Shown: piece after piece, positions 25,570-33,389 of the stretch
How positions within the stretch are numbered: the stretch's first letter is position 1
How the letters are laid out: each line of letters begins with the position of its first letter
Assembly (NCBI GenBank): GCA_040386595.1
Contig: JAZKFE010000109.1
Coordinates: 23,976-87,975 of the forward strand
Reading direction: 5' to 3'
Length of the DNA stretch: 64,000 nucleotides
DNA from: JAKFVC01 sp040386595
GTDB taxonomy: Bacteria > Planctomycetota > Planctomycetia > Planctomycetales > Planctomycetaceae
Program-made: the position numbers and the translations under genes
Notes under the pieces: model-generated
What the model was told of the DNA's origin: nothing
Databases searched by the model: none
What the model saw: only the letters and a program-made list of their open reading frames with translations

Positions 25570-25716
25570 ATGTTTTGCTTCGAAATTGTGTCACTGTTCG
25601 CACTGGCGATCGGTTTGGCTACGGGGGAACGTTGGCTTGGCGGTTGGTGGCTGTTTGGTTCTTGCCGGATTCTTGTATGCCATGTCGCAGGACGGCGCAT
25701 GATCCAGTTGTGCTGA
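25570..25716 (+). pseudogene. Remnant of small membrane-protein cassette
   Basis: A 48-codon frame starts with a convincing membrane helix (MFCFEIVSLFALAIGL, then GGWWLFGS) and then loses sense (CRILVCHVAGRRM). A different frame continues to 25811 without a stop. The interval lies between two attC-like runs, so it fits a decayed cassette. It could also be a genuine tiny protein. Confidence 0.3.
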
Positions 25717-25751
25717 CTTATCCGCTGCGACTGGCGCAGATGATTCTCTAT

Positions 25752-25803
25752 CAGCCGTTCACCGGTGCAATCGAACCAGGCTTCGAGTATTCTGGCGTTT
25801 GCG
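25752..25803 (+). repeat. Possible attC-like site (weak)
   Basis: AGCCGTTCACCGGTG on the left and TATTCTGGCGTTTGCG on the right resemble the two halves of neighbouring sites; the GTTTGCG box has two mismatches to GTTRRRY. It lies 33 bases before the next gene. Confidence 0.33.
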
Positions 25804-25835
25804 TCTTTTAAAACGCACAGGCTGACGAGGAGCTT

Positions 25836-27365
25836 ATGATGACTTATCGAATCCGACTGTTTTCCGTGACCTTGCCGTTGCTTACGGCAATGGCTGCGAT
25901 TTCTATTTATGCCCAGAACACCGGAATTCCAGCAGAAGGCGTGTTGAAGGCTGAACGAATCTCGATTCCCGCTGCGACGGAGTTGAAAGCTGGGCAAAAA
26001 AAAGTCCGGGACCTCTTCGCCGGTGATTTCAAGGCCGCAAAGCTGCCCGCCCAGAAGTGGCAACTGGCGACCAAGCTTGCCAAAGAGGCCGAGGCGACAA
26101 CAGCCGATTCCGAGTCCGAGTACGCCTTGTCGATGGAAGCGGTTGGCTTGTTCGTCGGTGTTGGTGATGCCTTATCGGCGTTTCGAGCGATTGACGAACT
26201 CAGCCTGACGTTTGATCTCGATCCCATTGCTGTCAAAGTGGATTTGCTGCAAAAGGCCGGGAAAGAAGCCAAAGCGGCCGCGCTGAAGCGGATGTTGGCT
26301 CTCGTCGGTCTTAAACTCGCGGGAGATGCCGCGGACGTTGAGCAGTATGAAGCGGCAAAAGAGGTGGCCGCCCTGTCGCTGCAATTGGCCAAACCGTCTC
26401 GTGACTCCAGCGTTCTAAAGCGAGCGATCGAACAACAGGCTCGTTTTGCGGATTTACATAAACAATGGTCAGCAGTGGTGGATGCTCGTAAAACGCTGAG
26501 CACCGACCCGGTGAACATTGAAGCGAACGAAATCGTCGGGAAATACCTCTGTCTGGTTCGCCAACAATGGGATGAGGGGCTACCACACCTAAAACAGGGA
26601 GCTGACCAGGAGTTAAAACTCGCGGCCGCGGCGGATCTGGCCACCACGCCGGACGCCAAGTCCCGAGGCGAGACTGCCGAGAACTGGTGGCTGATCGCCG
26701 AGTCAAAAAAAGCTGCTGAAAAGCAGCAGATCCTATCGCGTGTTGCTTACTGGTTGGAGTTGGCGATTCCAGAGTTGTCTAGCCTGTCGAAAGCCACTGC
26801 AGAGAAGAGATTAGATTCCGCTTACTTGGCAATGAGCGGTCGAGACTTTAAGAAAATCAGCGAAAGTCCCGCGAACGGAATACAGTCTCAAGGTGTCGTG
26901 GATTGCACACAGAAGTTTCATCCCGCCAGTATGGGAAAGACTTTCGATTTCCGACGCAGTTGGCTAGCGGCTTTCCAGTTTAGCCCGCCAAATCTTGAAG
27001 GTGGTTGGCATATGGTGGTCTTTTGGGGAGACGGGCGACTTGGCCGTGATCCATTGTACTTTCGTCAAGACGGTGCCGCATTGTGTTGCGGAGTCGACGA
27101 CACGGTGAACGCGCGAGGACAAGGAATCTGGGCCCCATTGTTGTCGAGTCAAATCAATGATTGGATCGATATCAAGTTCATCCATGATTCCGTCTCACAA
27201 GAGCTCGAACTTTACGTCAACAATCGCCTGGTCAAGAAAGAAGCCCTCGCCATCACGCCGCAGGTCGATCGTGAAATGAACGTGGTCTTGGGAGGCACGA
27301 ATGACCATACTCCCCAACGATTCTTGGGCAAAGTTCGTAATGTGTGGATCGGAAACATCAAGTAG
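25836..27365 (+). CDS. Secreted helical protein with C-terminal LamG-like domain
   Basis: A 509-residue secreted protein: signal peptide (TLPLLTAMAAISIYA), then about 300 residues of Ala/Lys/Leu-rich helices resembling TPR-type repeats (residues 40-340), then a beta-sandwich region from about 350 (WLAAFQFSPPNLEGGWHMVVFW, WIDIKFIHDSVSQELELYVNN) typical of concanavalin-like LamG domains that bind glycans. GAGGAGC sits just ahead of ATG 25836. Larger than the usual cassette gene, it is nonetheless flanked by attC-like elements. Planctomycetes encode many such architectures; role unknown. Confidence 0.75.
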   Translation: MMTYRIRLFSVTLPLLTAMAAISIYAQNTGIPAEGVLKAERISIPAATELKAGQKKVRDLFAGDFKAAKLPAQKWQLATKLAKEAEATTADSESEYALSMEAVGLFVGVGDALSAFRAIDELSLTFDLDPIAVKVDLLQKAGKEAKAAALKRMLALVGLKLAGDAADVEQYEAAKEVAALSLQLAKPSRDSSVLKRAIEQQARFADLHKQWSAVVDARKTLSTDPVNIEANEIVGKYLCLVRQQWDEGLPHLKQGADQELKLAAAADLATTPDAKSRGETAENWWLIAESKKAAEKQQILSRVAYWLELAIPELSSLSKATAEKRLDSAYLAMSGRDFKKISESPANGIQSQGVVDCTQKFHPASMGKTFDFRRSWLAAFQFSPPNLEGGWHMVVFWGDGRLGRDPLYFRQDGAALCCGVDDTVNARGQGIWAPLLSSQINDWIDIKFIHDSVSQELELYVNNRLVKKEALAITPQVDREMNVVLGGTNDHTPQRFLGKVRNVWIGNIK

Positions 27366-27392
27366 GCGACGAAGTTGTTTCGTATTCAGAAT

Positions 27393-27451
27393 GCCTGCGT
27401 TACGCCGCGCTTCCGTGGGGCGGCAAACACGGATGAGCTTGGCCGTTAGAC
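27393..27451 (+). repeat. attC-like site
   Basis: GCCTGCG (27393-27399) on the left, a GC hairpin GCCGCGC...GGGGCGGC in the middle, GATGAGCTTGGC and an exact GTTRRRY box GTTAGAC (27445-27451) on the right. It lies between the LamG-like gene and the small membrane gene at 27467. Confidence 0.55.
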
Positions 27452-27466
27452 GAGATCTCTCAACAG

Positions 27467-27703
27467 ATGCTTCTCTCCGATTTAATCGCAAAAGGTACGG
27501 TGCTCGTCGGCGCTTTGATCATGGCCGGCGCAGCAGTATCGTGTTTTGAAGAAGGCCCAGGACCAGTTACTTCTCATCGACACCGAATCATCGCGAAACG
27601 TGTCTTCTGGTCCGGCGCTTCAATCGCAGTCATTGTGCCAGCCATCGTAACCGCTCTGCATTATTGGAGAAAGCAGTCGCCGCCGGACCAAGATTCGACC
27701 TGA
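27467..27703 (+). CDS. Small two-helix membrane protein
   Basis: A 78-residue protein with two predicted membrane helices (GTVLVGALIMAGAAVSC and FWSGASIAVIVPAIVTAL) joined by a hydrophilic, His/Arg-containing loop and ending in a charged tail. No family recognised. It begins 15 bases after the GTTAGAC box and ends shortly before the clearest left-half attC sequence of the block, as expected for a one-gene cassette. Confidence 0.6.
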   Translation: MLLSDLIAKGTVLVGALIMAGAAVSCFEEGPGPVTSHRHRIIAKRVFWSGASIAVIVPAIVTALHYWRKQSPPDQDST

Positions 27704-27737
27704 TCTGGGATGAGTCGGTCGGCTTAAAACGGCAACG

Positions 27738-27833
27738 ACCGAACAAGCGGTTGAACCCGACGTGTATCAGTATGGGGCTTGAGGTAAAATCATTTCCGCT
27801 TGGTACGTGCGGAGTTTAACCTAGATGTTCAAC
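27738..27833 (+). repeat. attC-like site
   Basis: The left half ACCGAACAAGCGGTTGAACC then CGACG (27738-27763) matches the classical order of outer box, spacer and inner box of attC sites. The right half GCGGAGTTTAACCTAGATG then TTCAAC (27809-27833) is complementary in layout, but its last box is degenerate and overlaps the next start codon. Confidence 0.6.
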
Positions 27834-28157
27834 TGCGGGTGTTATTTCATGAACAACACGCTGTTAACCTCATATTGGATCAAATCGGTGGTCCCGCACG
27901 CTCCTCTCGGTTTTGGTGTTACGGCCTTCTCATTCGACGACGCCCTACGGATTATTTATGCCTTGGACTATGGACGTTATTTACCTGGCGATCCGAAAAA
28001 TCTCCACGTGATTGAGAACGTAAGGATCGCTGACTTAGATGAACCCCATGTCGTTGCGAATATGGGGCCAACCATTGTTCGTGGCTTGTGGTATCCATTC
28101 CGCACGGTTGGAATTCCTGCATGGGCTGCCGAACGCCTGACTGTTGATCGGGCTTAA
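27825..28157 (+). CDS. Hypothetical cassette protein
   Basis: A 110-residue soluble protein (TLLTSYWIKSVVPHAPLGFG, FSFDDALRIIYALDYGRYLP, VGIPAWAAERLTVD). Family unknown. GGAG ten bases upstream could serve ATG 27825, but that codon overlaps the attC-like right end, so MNNTLL at 27849 is an alternative start. It is followed by another attC-like element and shows no link to neighbours. Confidence 0.6.
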   Translation: MFNCGCYFMNNTLLTSYWIKSVVPHAPLGFGVTAFSFDDALRIIYALDYGRYLPGDPKNLHVIENVRIADLDEPHVVANMGPTIVRGLWYPFRTVGIPAWAAERLTVDRA

Positions 28158-28208
28158 CCGAACATTGAGAACGAATGAAAGTTGTGCTTGGTTTCTTGTG
28201 TGTTTAGA
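28157..28208 (+). repeat. Possible attC-like site
   Basis: ACCGAAC (28157-28163) is identical to the outer box of the site at 27738; GCTTGGTTTCTTGTGTGTTTAGA on the right contains a near GTTRRRY box (GTTTAGA). Its first base lies inside the preceding stop region. Confidence 0.38.
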
Positions 28209-28313
28209 ACGTGCAGCACTTCCTCAGCACGTACAGCGTGTGAACATGCCCGCTGAGAGTGTTTTTGGAGCGTATTTGCTTTGTGCTATAGACAATGAAA
28301 TGTGGAGCCAAAG

Positions 28314-28778
28314 ATGGGAAGAATGTCGCGTCGGCAAGCAATTTCAACATCCACAATCGGTTGCTTCAGCCTGTTGGCGTCAGGTGCTGTCGTCGCGGAT
28401 GAGGCGATCTCTTTGGGCCGGAATAACGATGTTGCTGCCGCCAAACCGATTCCCATCGTAGCGTGCCGCAAGGACCAAAAAGAGCGAATCGAACGTGCCA
28501 TGGAGCGTTTTGCGAAGCGTTTTGGTATCAAGGGAAATCTCGTACAAGACGGCAATCCTCGATGCTGTGTCTGGTTTGAACTCGTTGGTTGTGCGAATCC
28601 TGGAGCTGATGGTTGGTTCTTCGTTCATCACGGTGGCGGTTCTCTATGTTACGCGACTAACGAGAAACAACTCGATCTTGCGGTAACCGCACTCATTGCA
28701 ATTGCCGACAAAGCCGCGAATCAAGGACAACTCCCGATCGGTTTGACCACTTCGTTCTCCGTGAATCCAACTGTCTAA
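28314..28778 (+). CDS. Tat-type exported hypothetical protein
   Basis: A 154-residue protein with a short twin-arginine-like leader (MSRRQAISTSTIGCFSLLASG) and Ala-x-Ala-type cleavage near VVADE. The mature part has alternating strands and a helix (CVWFELVGCANPGADGWFFVHH, then KQLDLAVTALIAIADKA). No family recognised. GGAG six bases before ATG 28314 fixes the start; a GTG 12 bases upstream is weaker. The stop codon overlaps the outer box of the next attC-like site. Confidence 0.65.
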   Translation: MGRMSRRQAISTSTIGCFSLLASGAVVADEAISLGRNNDVAAAKPIPIVACRKDQKERIERAMERFAKRFGIKGNLVQDGNPRCCVWFELVGCANPGADGWFFVHHGGGSLCYATNEKQLDLAVTALIAIADKAANQGQLPIGLTTSFSVNPTV

Positions 28779-28858
28779 ATAGTGGTTTAATTCGACTAGC
28801 GTGAGTTCGGGCTTAGATAGTACTCGTGCTGCACGCGCGGGTAACTTTGGCGTTAGGC
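28773..28858 (+). repeat. attC-like site (best-defined of the array)
   Basis: GTCTAAA (28773-28779; one mismatch to RYYYAAC), GGTTTAATTCGAC as inner left box, a GTGCTGCAC-type stem in the centre, GGGTAACTTTGGC as inner right box and the exact box GTTAGGC (28852-28858). Total 86 bases. All four expected boxes are in the right order. Confidence 0.65.
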
Positions 28859-28877
28859 GATAAAGATTACGTCCACG

Positions 28878-29507
28878 ATGACACTTGATGAACTCATTAT
28901 TGAAGCACTCGGGTATCTCCGTAACGTCGGTTGCAGTCTTGGCGATATTCGCTTATACGTCCAAATCCGTGAAGACGAGAGACATACCCCAGCGGAAGAT
29001 CGCGCTGTGCTTCGGCGACTTGAAGAGGATGGCCATGCGGTGGCCGTCGGTAAGAAGTGGTTCCTCACAGCGAGCGGGGATAAACTCATCCGTGGGCCTG
29101 CGCTGAAGGCCGAATGGCAAGAAGCGGATTTCTGGATTCTGCTTGCCGAAATCTACAATCGTCAATCCAGAGCAATTTATCTGTCACAAATCATTGCGGC
29201 TGCGGATTATATTAATCATGCCATTCCCACACTGGAGGAAATACATGGCGCCATCAATCGCCTACAGTCTGCACGCCTGATCAAAACAAAACACGATGTA
29301 TTCTATGTCACAGACAAGGCATTGGAGTTGATGGCCCAAGTCGAGTCATCGTGCAAGGCAAACCTGCTCGCCCAACTTGTCGGTCTTGCTCGTATCCTGG
29401 AGTGTCCCTGCTGTGGCGTGAGACTAAAAACGGTTCGCTGGCGGTACACGCTCGATGCTGCAGCTTATAAGAATGCATTGAAGTCCTCCTACCAAGTGCC
29501 CAAGTGA
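28878..29507 (+). CDS. Hypothetical protein with winged-helix-like halves
   Basis: A 209-residue soluble protein built of two similar helical halves: residues 1-75 (ELIIEALGYLRNVGCS...LRRLEEDGHAVAVGKKWFLT) and 85-150 (WILLAEIYNR...EIHGAINRLQSARLIKTKHDVFYVT). Both end in the short hairpin typical of winged helices, so a DNA-binding or adaptor role is possible but unproven. The C-terminus has a Cys cluster (ECPCCGVRL). It starts 19 bases after the GTTAGGC box of an attC-like site. Confidence 0.65.
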   Translation: MTLDELIIEALGYLRNVGCSLGDIRLYVQIREDERHTPAEDRAVLRRLEEDGHAVAVGKKWFLTASGDKLIRGPALKAEWQEADFWILLAEIYNRQSRAIYLSQIIAAADYINHAIPTLEEIHGAINRLQSARLIKTKHDVFYVTDKALELMAQVESSCKANLLAQLVGLARILECPCCGVRLKTVRWRYTLDAAAYKNALKSSYQVPK

Positions 29508-29521
29508 TTTGGAGTGGACAG

Positions 29522-29609
29522 ACCGAGTAAGCAGTTTAACCCGACATGCGCCGTGGTTGTTTTTTGGGCCGCCTCGCTGGTAAGGCACACGTTGGTTAAT
29601 CTGGACGCG
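29522..29609 (+). repeat. attC-like site
   Basis: ACCGAGTAAGCAGTTTAACC then CGAC (29522-29545) aligns closely with the left half at 27738. The right half CACGTTGGTTAATCTGG (29589-29605) matches other inner right boxes, but the last box (GACGCGA) has decayed. Confidence 0.5.
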
Positions 29610-29651
29610 ATGCAGTTCTCCGATGAGTCAAATTCTGTTACGAGGCGATGA

Positions 29652-29909
29652 ATGATTTTTAACATCCCGGATGATCCGCGTGCGTTGCCTGACATTATCG
29701 TCGAATTAAAAAAAGAATATCGTTACAAAACCATTGTATTTTGTTTGGTTGTTTGCATTGCTCTCGCTTCATTTGGAAGCCGTAAGGAAGCTGCCCAGAT
29801 GGGGGTTATGATTCCGTTGTTCGCGATCGCGGTCGATCTCATGTCCGTTCGGCGCTGCCTCCGGATCTGCCGAGCGCTGGGTGACCGTGGGGTGACTCCA
29901 GTTCTTTGA
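29652..29909 (+). CDS. Small membrane protein
   Basis: An 85-residue protein with a cytoplasmic-looking start (FNIPDDPRALPDIIVELKKE) and two hydrophobic segments (TIVFCLVVCIALASFG and GVMIPLFAIAVDLM), ending in a basic Arg/Cys-rich tail. GAGG five bases ahead supports ATG 29652. No family recognised; it resembles other tiny membrane proteins typical of integron cassettes. Confidence 0.6.
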   Translation: MIFNIPDDPRALPDIIVELKKEYRYKTIVFCLVVCIALASFGSRKEAAQMGVMIPLFAIAVDLMSVRRCLRICRALGDRGVTPVL

Positions 29910-29948
29910 ACCTGTGCCATTCCGGGGTATTCGAGCCAAAGCGGATCG

Positions 29949-30037
29949 TTCATAAGTTCTTGGCGACGGTTGAGCTTGTTGCACGGTATTTCAATGATCA
30001 AATTGGCCTAGCACTCGGGGCGTCCTGGTGGTTAGGT
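29949..30037 (+). repeat. Possible attC-like site
   Basis: CGACGGTTGAGCTTG on the left (near 29965) and CGTCCTGGTGGTTAGGT on the right, with an exact GTTRRRY box at 30031-30037, 22 bases ahead of the next gene. The outer left box is unclear. Confidence 0.42.
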
Positions 30038-30058
30038 GGTTTTAGGGGTTCTTAGTTC

Positions 30059-30949
30059 GTGGTTTCACCATCGCTCAATGATCGGGTTCTCGGCTGCATT
30101 GTTGGAGGGGCTCTGGGGGATGCTATCGGCTCGTGCTATGAGGGAGTCGAACCACCGCAAGATTTGGTCATACCCGATCGTCTTCGAATTTCTGATGATA
30201 CTCAAATGACGGTTGCGACCTGTGAGTCTTTCGTCGAACACGGCGTTGTAACTCCGAAATCCGTCGCGGAACATTTTTTACGTTGGCACCGCGGGCGGCG
30301 GATTACTGGTCTGGGGGCGTCTACCCTGAAAGCTCTCACCGAACTTGAAGTGGGGGGACACTGGGCGACCGTTGGTGCCGTTGGAGAGCGAGCGGCTGGA
30401 AACGGTGCTGCGATGCGTATTGCTCCGTTGGCCTTCGTGCTGGATCCTGACGATGATTTGCAGCGCCAAGTGATCCGCGATGTTTGCCGAATTACGCATC
30501 GTCATGATGAAGCCTACCTGGGAGCACTCGCCATTGTTCGGGTGATTCGGAATGTGCTGGCGGGGAGTTCTCTGGATGAGACTCTCATCAGCTCCGTGGT
30601 TGCGAGGCTTCCTGATTCGCGAGTGCGCGATCGCTTGCACGGCCTGTTGAATACTTCAATGACAGTGCGTCAGTATGGCGACACTTTTGGAGCCACTGGT
30701 TATGTTGTTGATTCCGTTCCCTTGGCGATTCTGGCGGCGGTACGATCCGCGAGTTTTATGTCGACGGTTGACTCCATCGTGAAGTGCGGCGGTGACACAG
30801 ATACTGTCGCGTCAATGTTTGGGCAAATCTTTGGTGCGGCCCATGGAATTGATTCTCTTCCTCGAGACTTAGTTGCTCGAATTGATGCGATTGAGATGAT
30901 TCAGAATGTTGCATCCGGGTTTTATTCTTGCGTTTCTTTAGGGAGTTGA
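30059..30949 (+). CDS. ADP-ribosylglycohydrolase family protein (DraG-like)
   Basis: A 296-residue enzyme of the ADP-ribosylglycohydrolase fold, which removes ADP-ribose from proteins or hydrolyses related N- and O-glycosides. Metal-binding motifs are present: GALGDAIG (17-24), SDDTQMT (45-51), GNGAAMRIAPLAF near 115 and GGDTDTVASMFGQ near 242. The start is GTG 30059, the only one giving the usual short N-terminus (NDRVLGCIVGG). It is a single cassette-like gene; a macro-domain protein lies in the second attC-bearing block at 39.6 kb. Confidence 0.88.
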   Translation: MVSPSLNDRVLGCIVGGALGDAIGSCYEGVEPPQDLVIPDRLRISDDTQMTVATCESFVEHGVVTPKSVAEHFLRWHRGRRITGLGASTLKALTELEVGGHWATVGAVGERAAGNGAAMRIAPLAFVLDPDDDLQRQVIRDVCRITHRHDEAYLGALAIVRVIRNVLAGSSLDETLISSVVARLPDSRVRDRLHGLLNTSMTVRQYGDTFGATGYVVDSVPLAILAAVRSASFMSTVDSIVKCGGDTDTVASMFGQIFGAAHGIDSLPRDLVARIDAIEMIQNVASGFYSCVSLGS

Positions 30950-31009
30950 CCCATACTGCTTACTATCGTATACCTCGGGACGCTGGCCAATCTGAGTGTC
31001 GGCAGTTGT

Positions 31010-31086
31010 GCCTAAAAACGATTCTGCTCGTTGCGTGCGGCGATGTCGCTGTTTTTGCACACGCTGGTTTAATCTCGGTGTTAGGC
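31010..31086 (+). repeat. attC-like site
   Basis: GCCTAAA (31010-31016) and GTTAGGC (31080-31086) are outer boxes that are complementary at 6 of 7 positions; GCTGGTTTAATCTCGG is the inner right box. The site is 77 bases and the next ATG follows after 8 bases. Confidence 0.6.
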
Positions 31087-31094
31087 AGATTGAG

Positions 31095-31628
31095 ATGGCT
31101 GCAATTCAAGATCTTACTAATGACTCGGCGACTGAAACCGCGATTGCTCTCAGCAAAGCGAAGCTTGTGCAGAACTTTGTTGGGTGTGTCGCCTTTGTGG
31201 TTTGCGGCATCTTGATTTGGTGTTTTAATGGTTCATTTCAAGCCAGGGTCGCTGGTGTTTTCTGTGCGGGCTTTTTTGGCCTCTGTGGCCTTTGCAGTTG
31301 TTTGAAGCTGTTCGACAGAAGGCCCGGTCTCATCATCGATCGCGAAGGTTTGGTCGATAACTCAAGCGGAATTGCCGCGGGACGAATTCCCTGGAATGAA
31401 ATCACTGGCATCAGGTTGTCGTGCATCGAAAGACAGGAATTTTTGACGATTGACACTGTTGATCCGCAGAAATACATCCGCCGCGGCACGTTTTTCCACC
31501 GGATGCTCAATGTCGGGAACAATGCTCTGGTTGGCGGTCCTATCAATATTTCATCACATTCGCTAGACATCTCCTTGTGCGAGCTCTGTCGAATTTTGGA
31601 GGATGCGATGACGAGGTACAAAGTGTAG
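31095..31628 (+). CDS. STM3941-family membrane protein
   Basis: A 177-residue protein with two adjacent membrane helices (FVGCVAFVVCGILIWCF and VAGVFCAGFFGLCGLC) followed by a soluble PH-like part: LIIDREGLVDNSSGIAAGRIPWNEITGI is the signature I associate with the STM3941 family of unknown function. ATG 31095 is preferred because upstream codons of the frame fall within the attC-like site. Single gene between two sites. Confidence 0.75.
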   Translation: MAAIQDLTNDSATETAIALSKAKLVQNFVGCVAFVVCGILIWCFNGSFQARVAGVFCAGFFGLCGLCSCLKLFDRRPGLIIDREGLVDNSSGIAAGRIPWNEITGIRLSCIERQEFLTIDTVDPQKYIRRGTFFHRMLNVGNNALVGGPINISSHSLDISLCELCRILEDAMTRYKV

Positions 31629-31674
31629 TCACGCTGGTCTCGATATTTGCATGAGTATTCCCGCATGTTTGAGT

Positions 31675-31765
31675 GCCTGCAAAACGGTTTAATCCAGTTA
31701 TTCAATATGGTTAATGTTCCCGTTCGCGAAGCCTTGGATAACGGGTGTTCGAATTTGTGTTAGGG
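31675..31765 (+). repeat. attC-like site
   Basis: GCCTGCA then AAACGGTTTAATCCAG on the left; GTGTTCGAATTTGT then GTTAGGG (31759-31765) on the right. The right box runs straight into GAG ATG, so it also supplies purines ahead of the next start codon. Confidence 0.5.
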
Positions 31766-31768
31766 GAG

Positions 31769-32674
31769 ATGATGATTTCCAGGCGTGCCATTATGGGGTT
31801 CACGGTTGTGGCGTTGTGCGCGTTAACTGCCGGGAGCGTTGGAGTCGCTGACGAGCCGTCGGTCTCTGAGGCACTTGGCCTCTTGAAGGCTTTGGAGAAG
31901 ACGCGCACCTCGTTTAAGCCATTTCGGTTGAACGGTACGTTAAGACGTCCATTCCTCAATGCGGATGACAAGACAACGTTCCGTGTCGACTGCGAGGATG
32001 CAAAGTATCGTGTCACGTCGCTCGGTTCCCGACGCAGGGTTGCAGTGTATGACGGTGAGCAACTTTTGACCTACGACGGGCAACAGAATGCGGCGATCAT
32101 GAAGCCTGAGGAACGCTCGTCATCTGCATTGGCTTTCGATCCGCGGACATTGGGATTTTCCACCGGGTTATACAGCGACCTGACTCTCAAGGAAAATCTG
32201 GCCTATCATTCTGCCAAAGATACCGTAATCGTTGACATCCCCCCAGGACGACGACAGTCGGGTTTGGTGGGCGTTGAATTGACCGACCGGTTCGCCCAAC
32301 GCATCCGGTTCGAGGTCGAAAACCATGCTCCCTATCGAGTCCACTACTACTCGAAAACGATTTCTCGGAAAGACGGTAAAGGGATATTCGCAACTTACAC
32401 GACCACTACCGAGTATTGGCCGGAGCAATCAGAGAATTGGATTCCGAAAAAGCTGACGGCGTTCACTCAGTATGGAGACGACGATCAAAAGGTGGTGGAA
32501 TCGGTCGTCGAATTTGAACGCCCCGAGTTTGTCTCAGAAATCGCCCCCAGCACATGGACGATTGCGGGGCTGTCGCTGCCGTTCGGTGAACCTGTCGTTG
32601 ATTTGAGAATCAAGCAACGCATCGGTTATTGGAATGGGGCAGAGCTCGTCGAACAAGTTCCAGTGCGGAAATAG
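31769..32674 (+). CDS. Secreted hypothetical protein, last gene of forward block
   Basis: A 301-residue secreted protein with signal peptide (MISRRAIMGFTVVALCALTA, cleavage near GVADE). The mature part is mostly beta (FRLNGTLRRPF, RVAVYDGEQLLTYDGQQNA, RVHYYSKTISRKDG, TTTEYWPEQSENWIPKKL), reminiscent of LolA/RseB-like sandwich folds seen in many planctomycete periplasmic proteins. Two adjacent ATGs (31769, 31772) follow AGGGGAG. No attC-like site was found after it, so the right edge of the array is probably here. Confidence 0.7.
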   Translation: MMISRRAIMGFTVVALCALTAGSVGVADEPSVSEALGLLKALEKTRTSFKPFRLNGTLRRPFLNADDKTTFRVDCEDAKYRVTSLGSRRRVAVYDGEQLLTYDGQQNAAIMKPEERSSSALAFDPRTLGFSTGLYSDLTLKENLAYHSAKDTVIVDIPPGRRQSGLVGVELTDRFAQRIRFEVENHAPYRVHYYSKTISRKDGKGIFATYTTTTEYWPEQSENWIPKKLTAFTQYGDDDQKVVESVVEFERPEFVSEIAPSTWTIAGLSLPFGEPVVDLRIKQRIGYWNGAELVEQVPVRK

Positions 32675-33389
32675 GGGCTGGTCAAGCCGAAGTGACTCTG
32701 GCCAGTGCGAGCCGGGCTGACAGAGGAATTTATCCCTGTCCGGTTTGCTTTGACTTTCTGCCACATCCCTGCACAGCGGCCATCAATTTCAGATTTTCGA
32801 CGATAATGGCTTGCGAGCTGCGCTGAGCGACTTCTGGTGCTCGGCAGCGGTGCCACTTCATCCAAACCTTTCCTGCAGTCGTATCAGTTGTTGTTTATTG
32901 GTGATAACGCCCCGAGAGGAATGCGTTTTCGGCTACGTAATTTTTTAAAAATCTGATAATCTGATTGCATGGCCTGCGTGTCGGAATGCGCCTGAATTTA
33001 CGAGATAAGTCGACGTTTCGCCCTGGACTTACTCTAATTCCACGGGAAGCATTCTACCGATCAGGTGGAGCGTTTGGGGGTGGTTTCAGGAACCGTCGAA
33101 GGTGTCTGCCGCGCTGCGGGGCAACGTGTGAAGGATTTTGGGAGGGGTAAGGCATCGGGCGTATCACGATGGATTCAAGATTCCTTGAGAATTTGCGTTC
33201 AGAAATCCCTCTCAGCGTTGACCGCCGGGGCCTGTTGCGACGAAATACGTTTCATGCGAGTTCCGGAGTTCACCGCTCTGGTTCCGGAGACGCAGTTTTG
33301 TCACCGGAACGCGACGCAGCACGCATTCACCAGAAAGTCGTAGTCCGGCGGGGTACTGTCCCGCTGGCGAAGAATTCGAGAGCCAATTG
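32675..33389. other. Intergenic region before glycolate oxidase genes
   Basis: About 715 bases without a supported gene. An AT-rich run (TTTTTTAAAAATCTGATAAT near 32940) contains a TGATAAT extended -10-like element and may be the glc promoter. Two GTTCCGGAG direct repeats lie near 33255 and 33280. Nothing else stands out. Confidence 0.35.

Noticed and set aside
22700..31770. Regular intergenic elements considered as CRISPR repeats or tRNA genes
   Set aside because: Elements vary strongly in sequence, flank complete genes, and show attC-type box order; no cloverleaf could be drawn.
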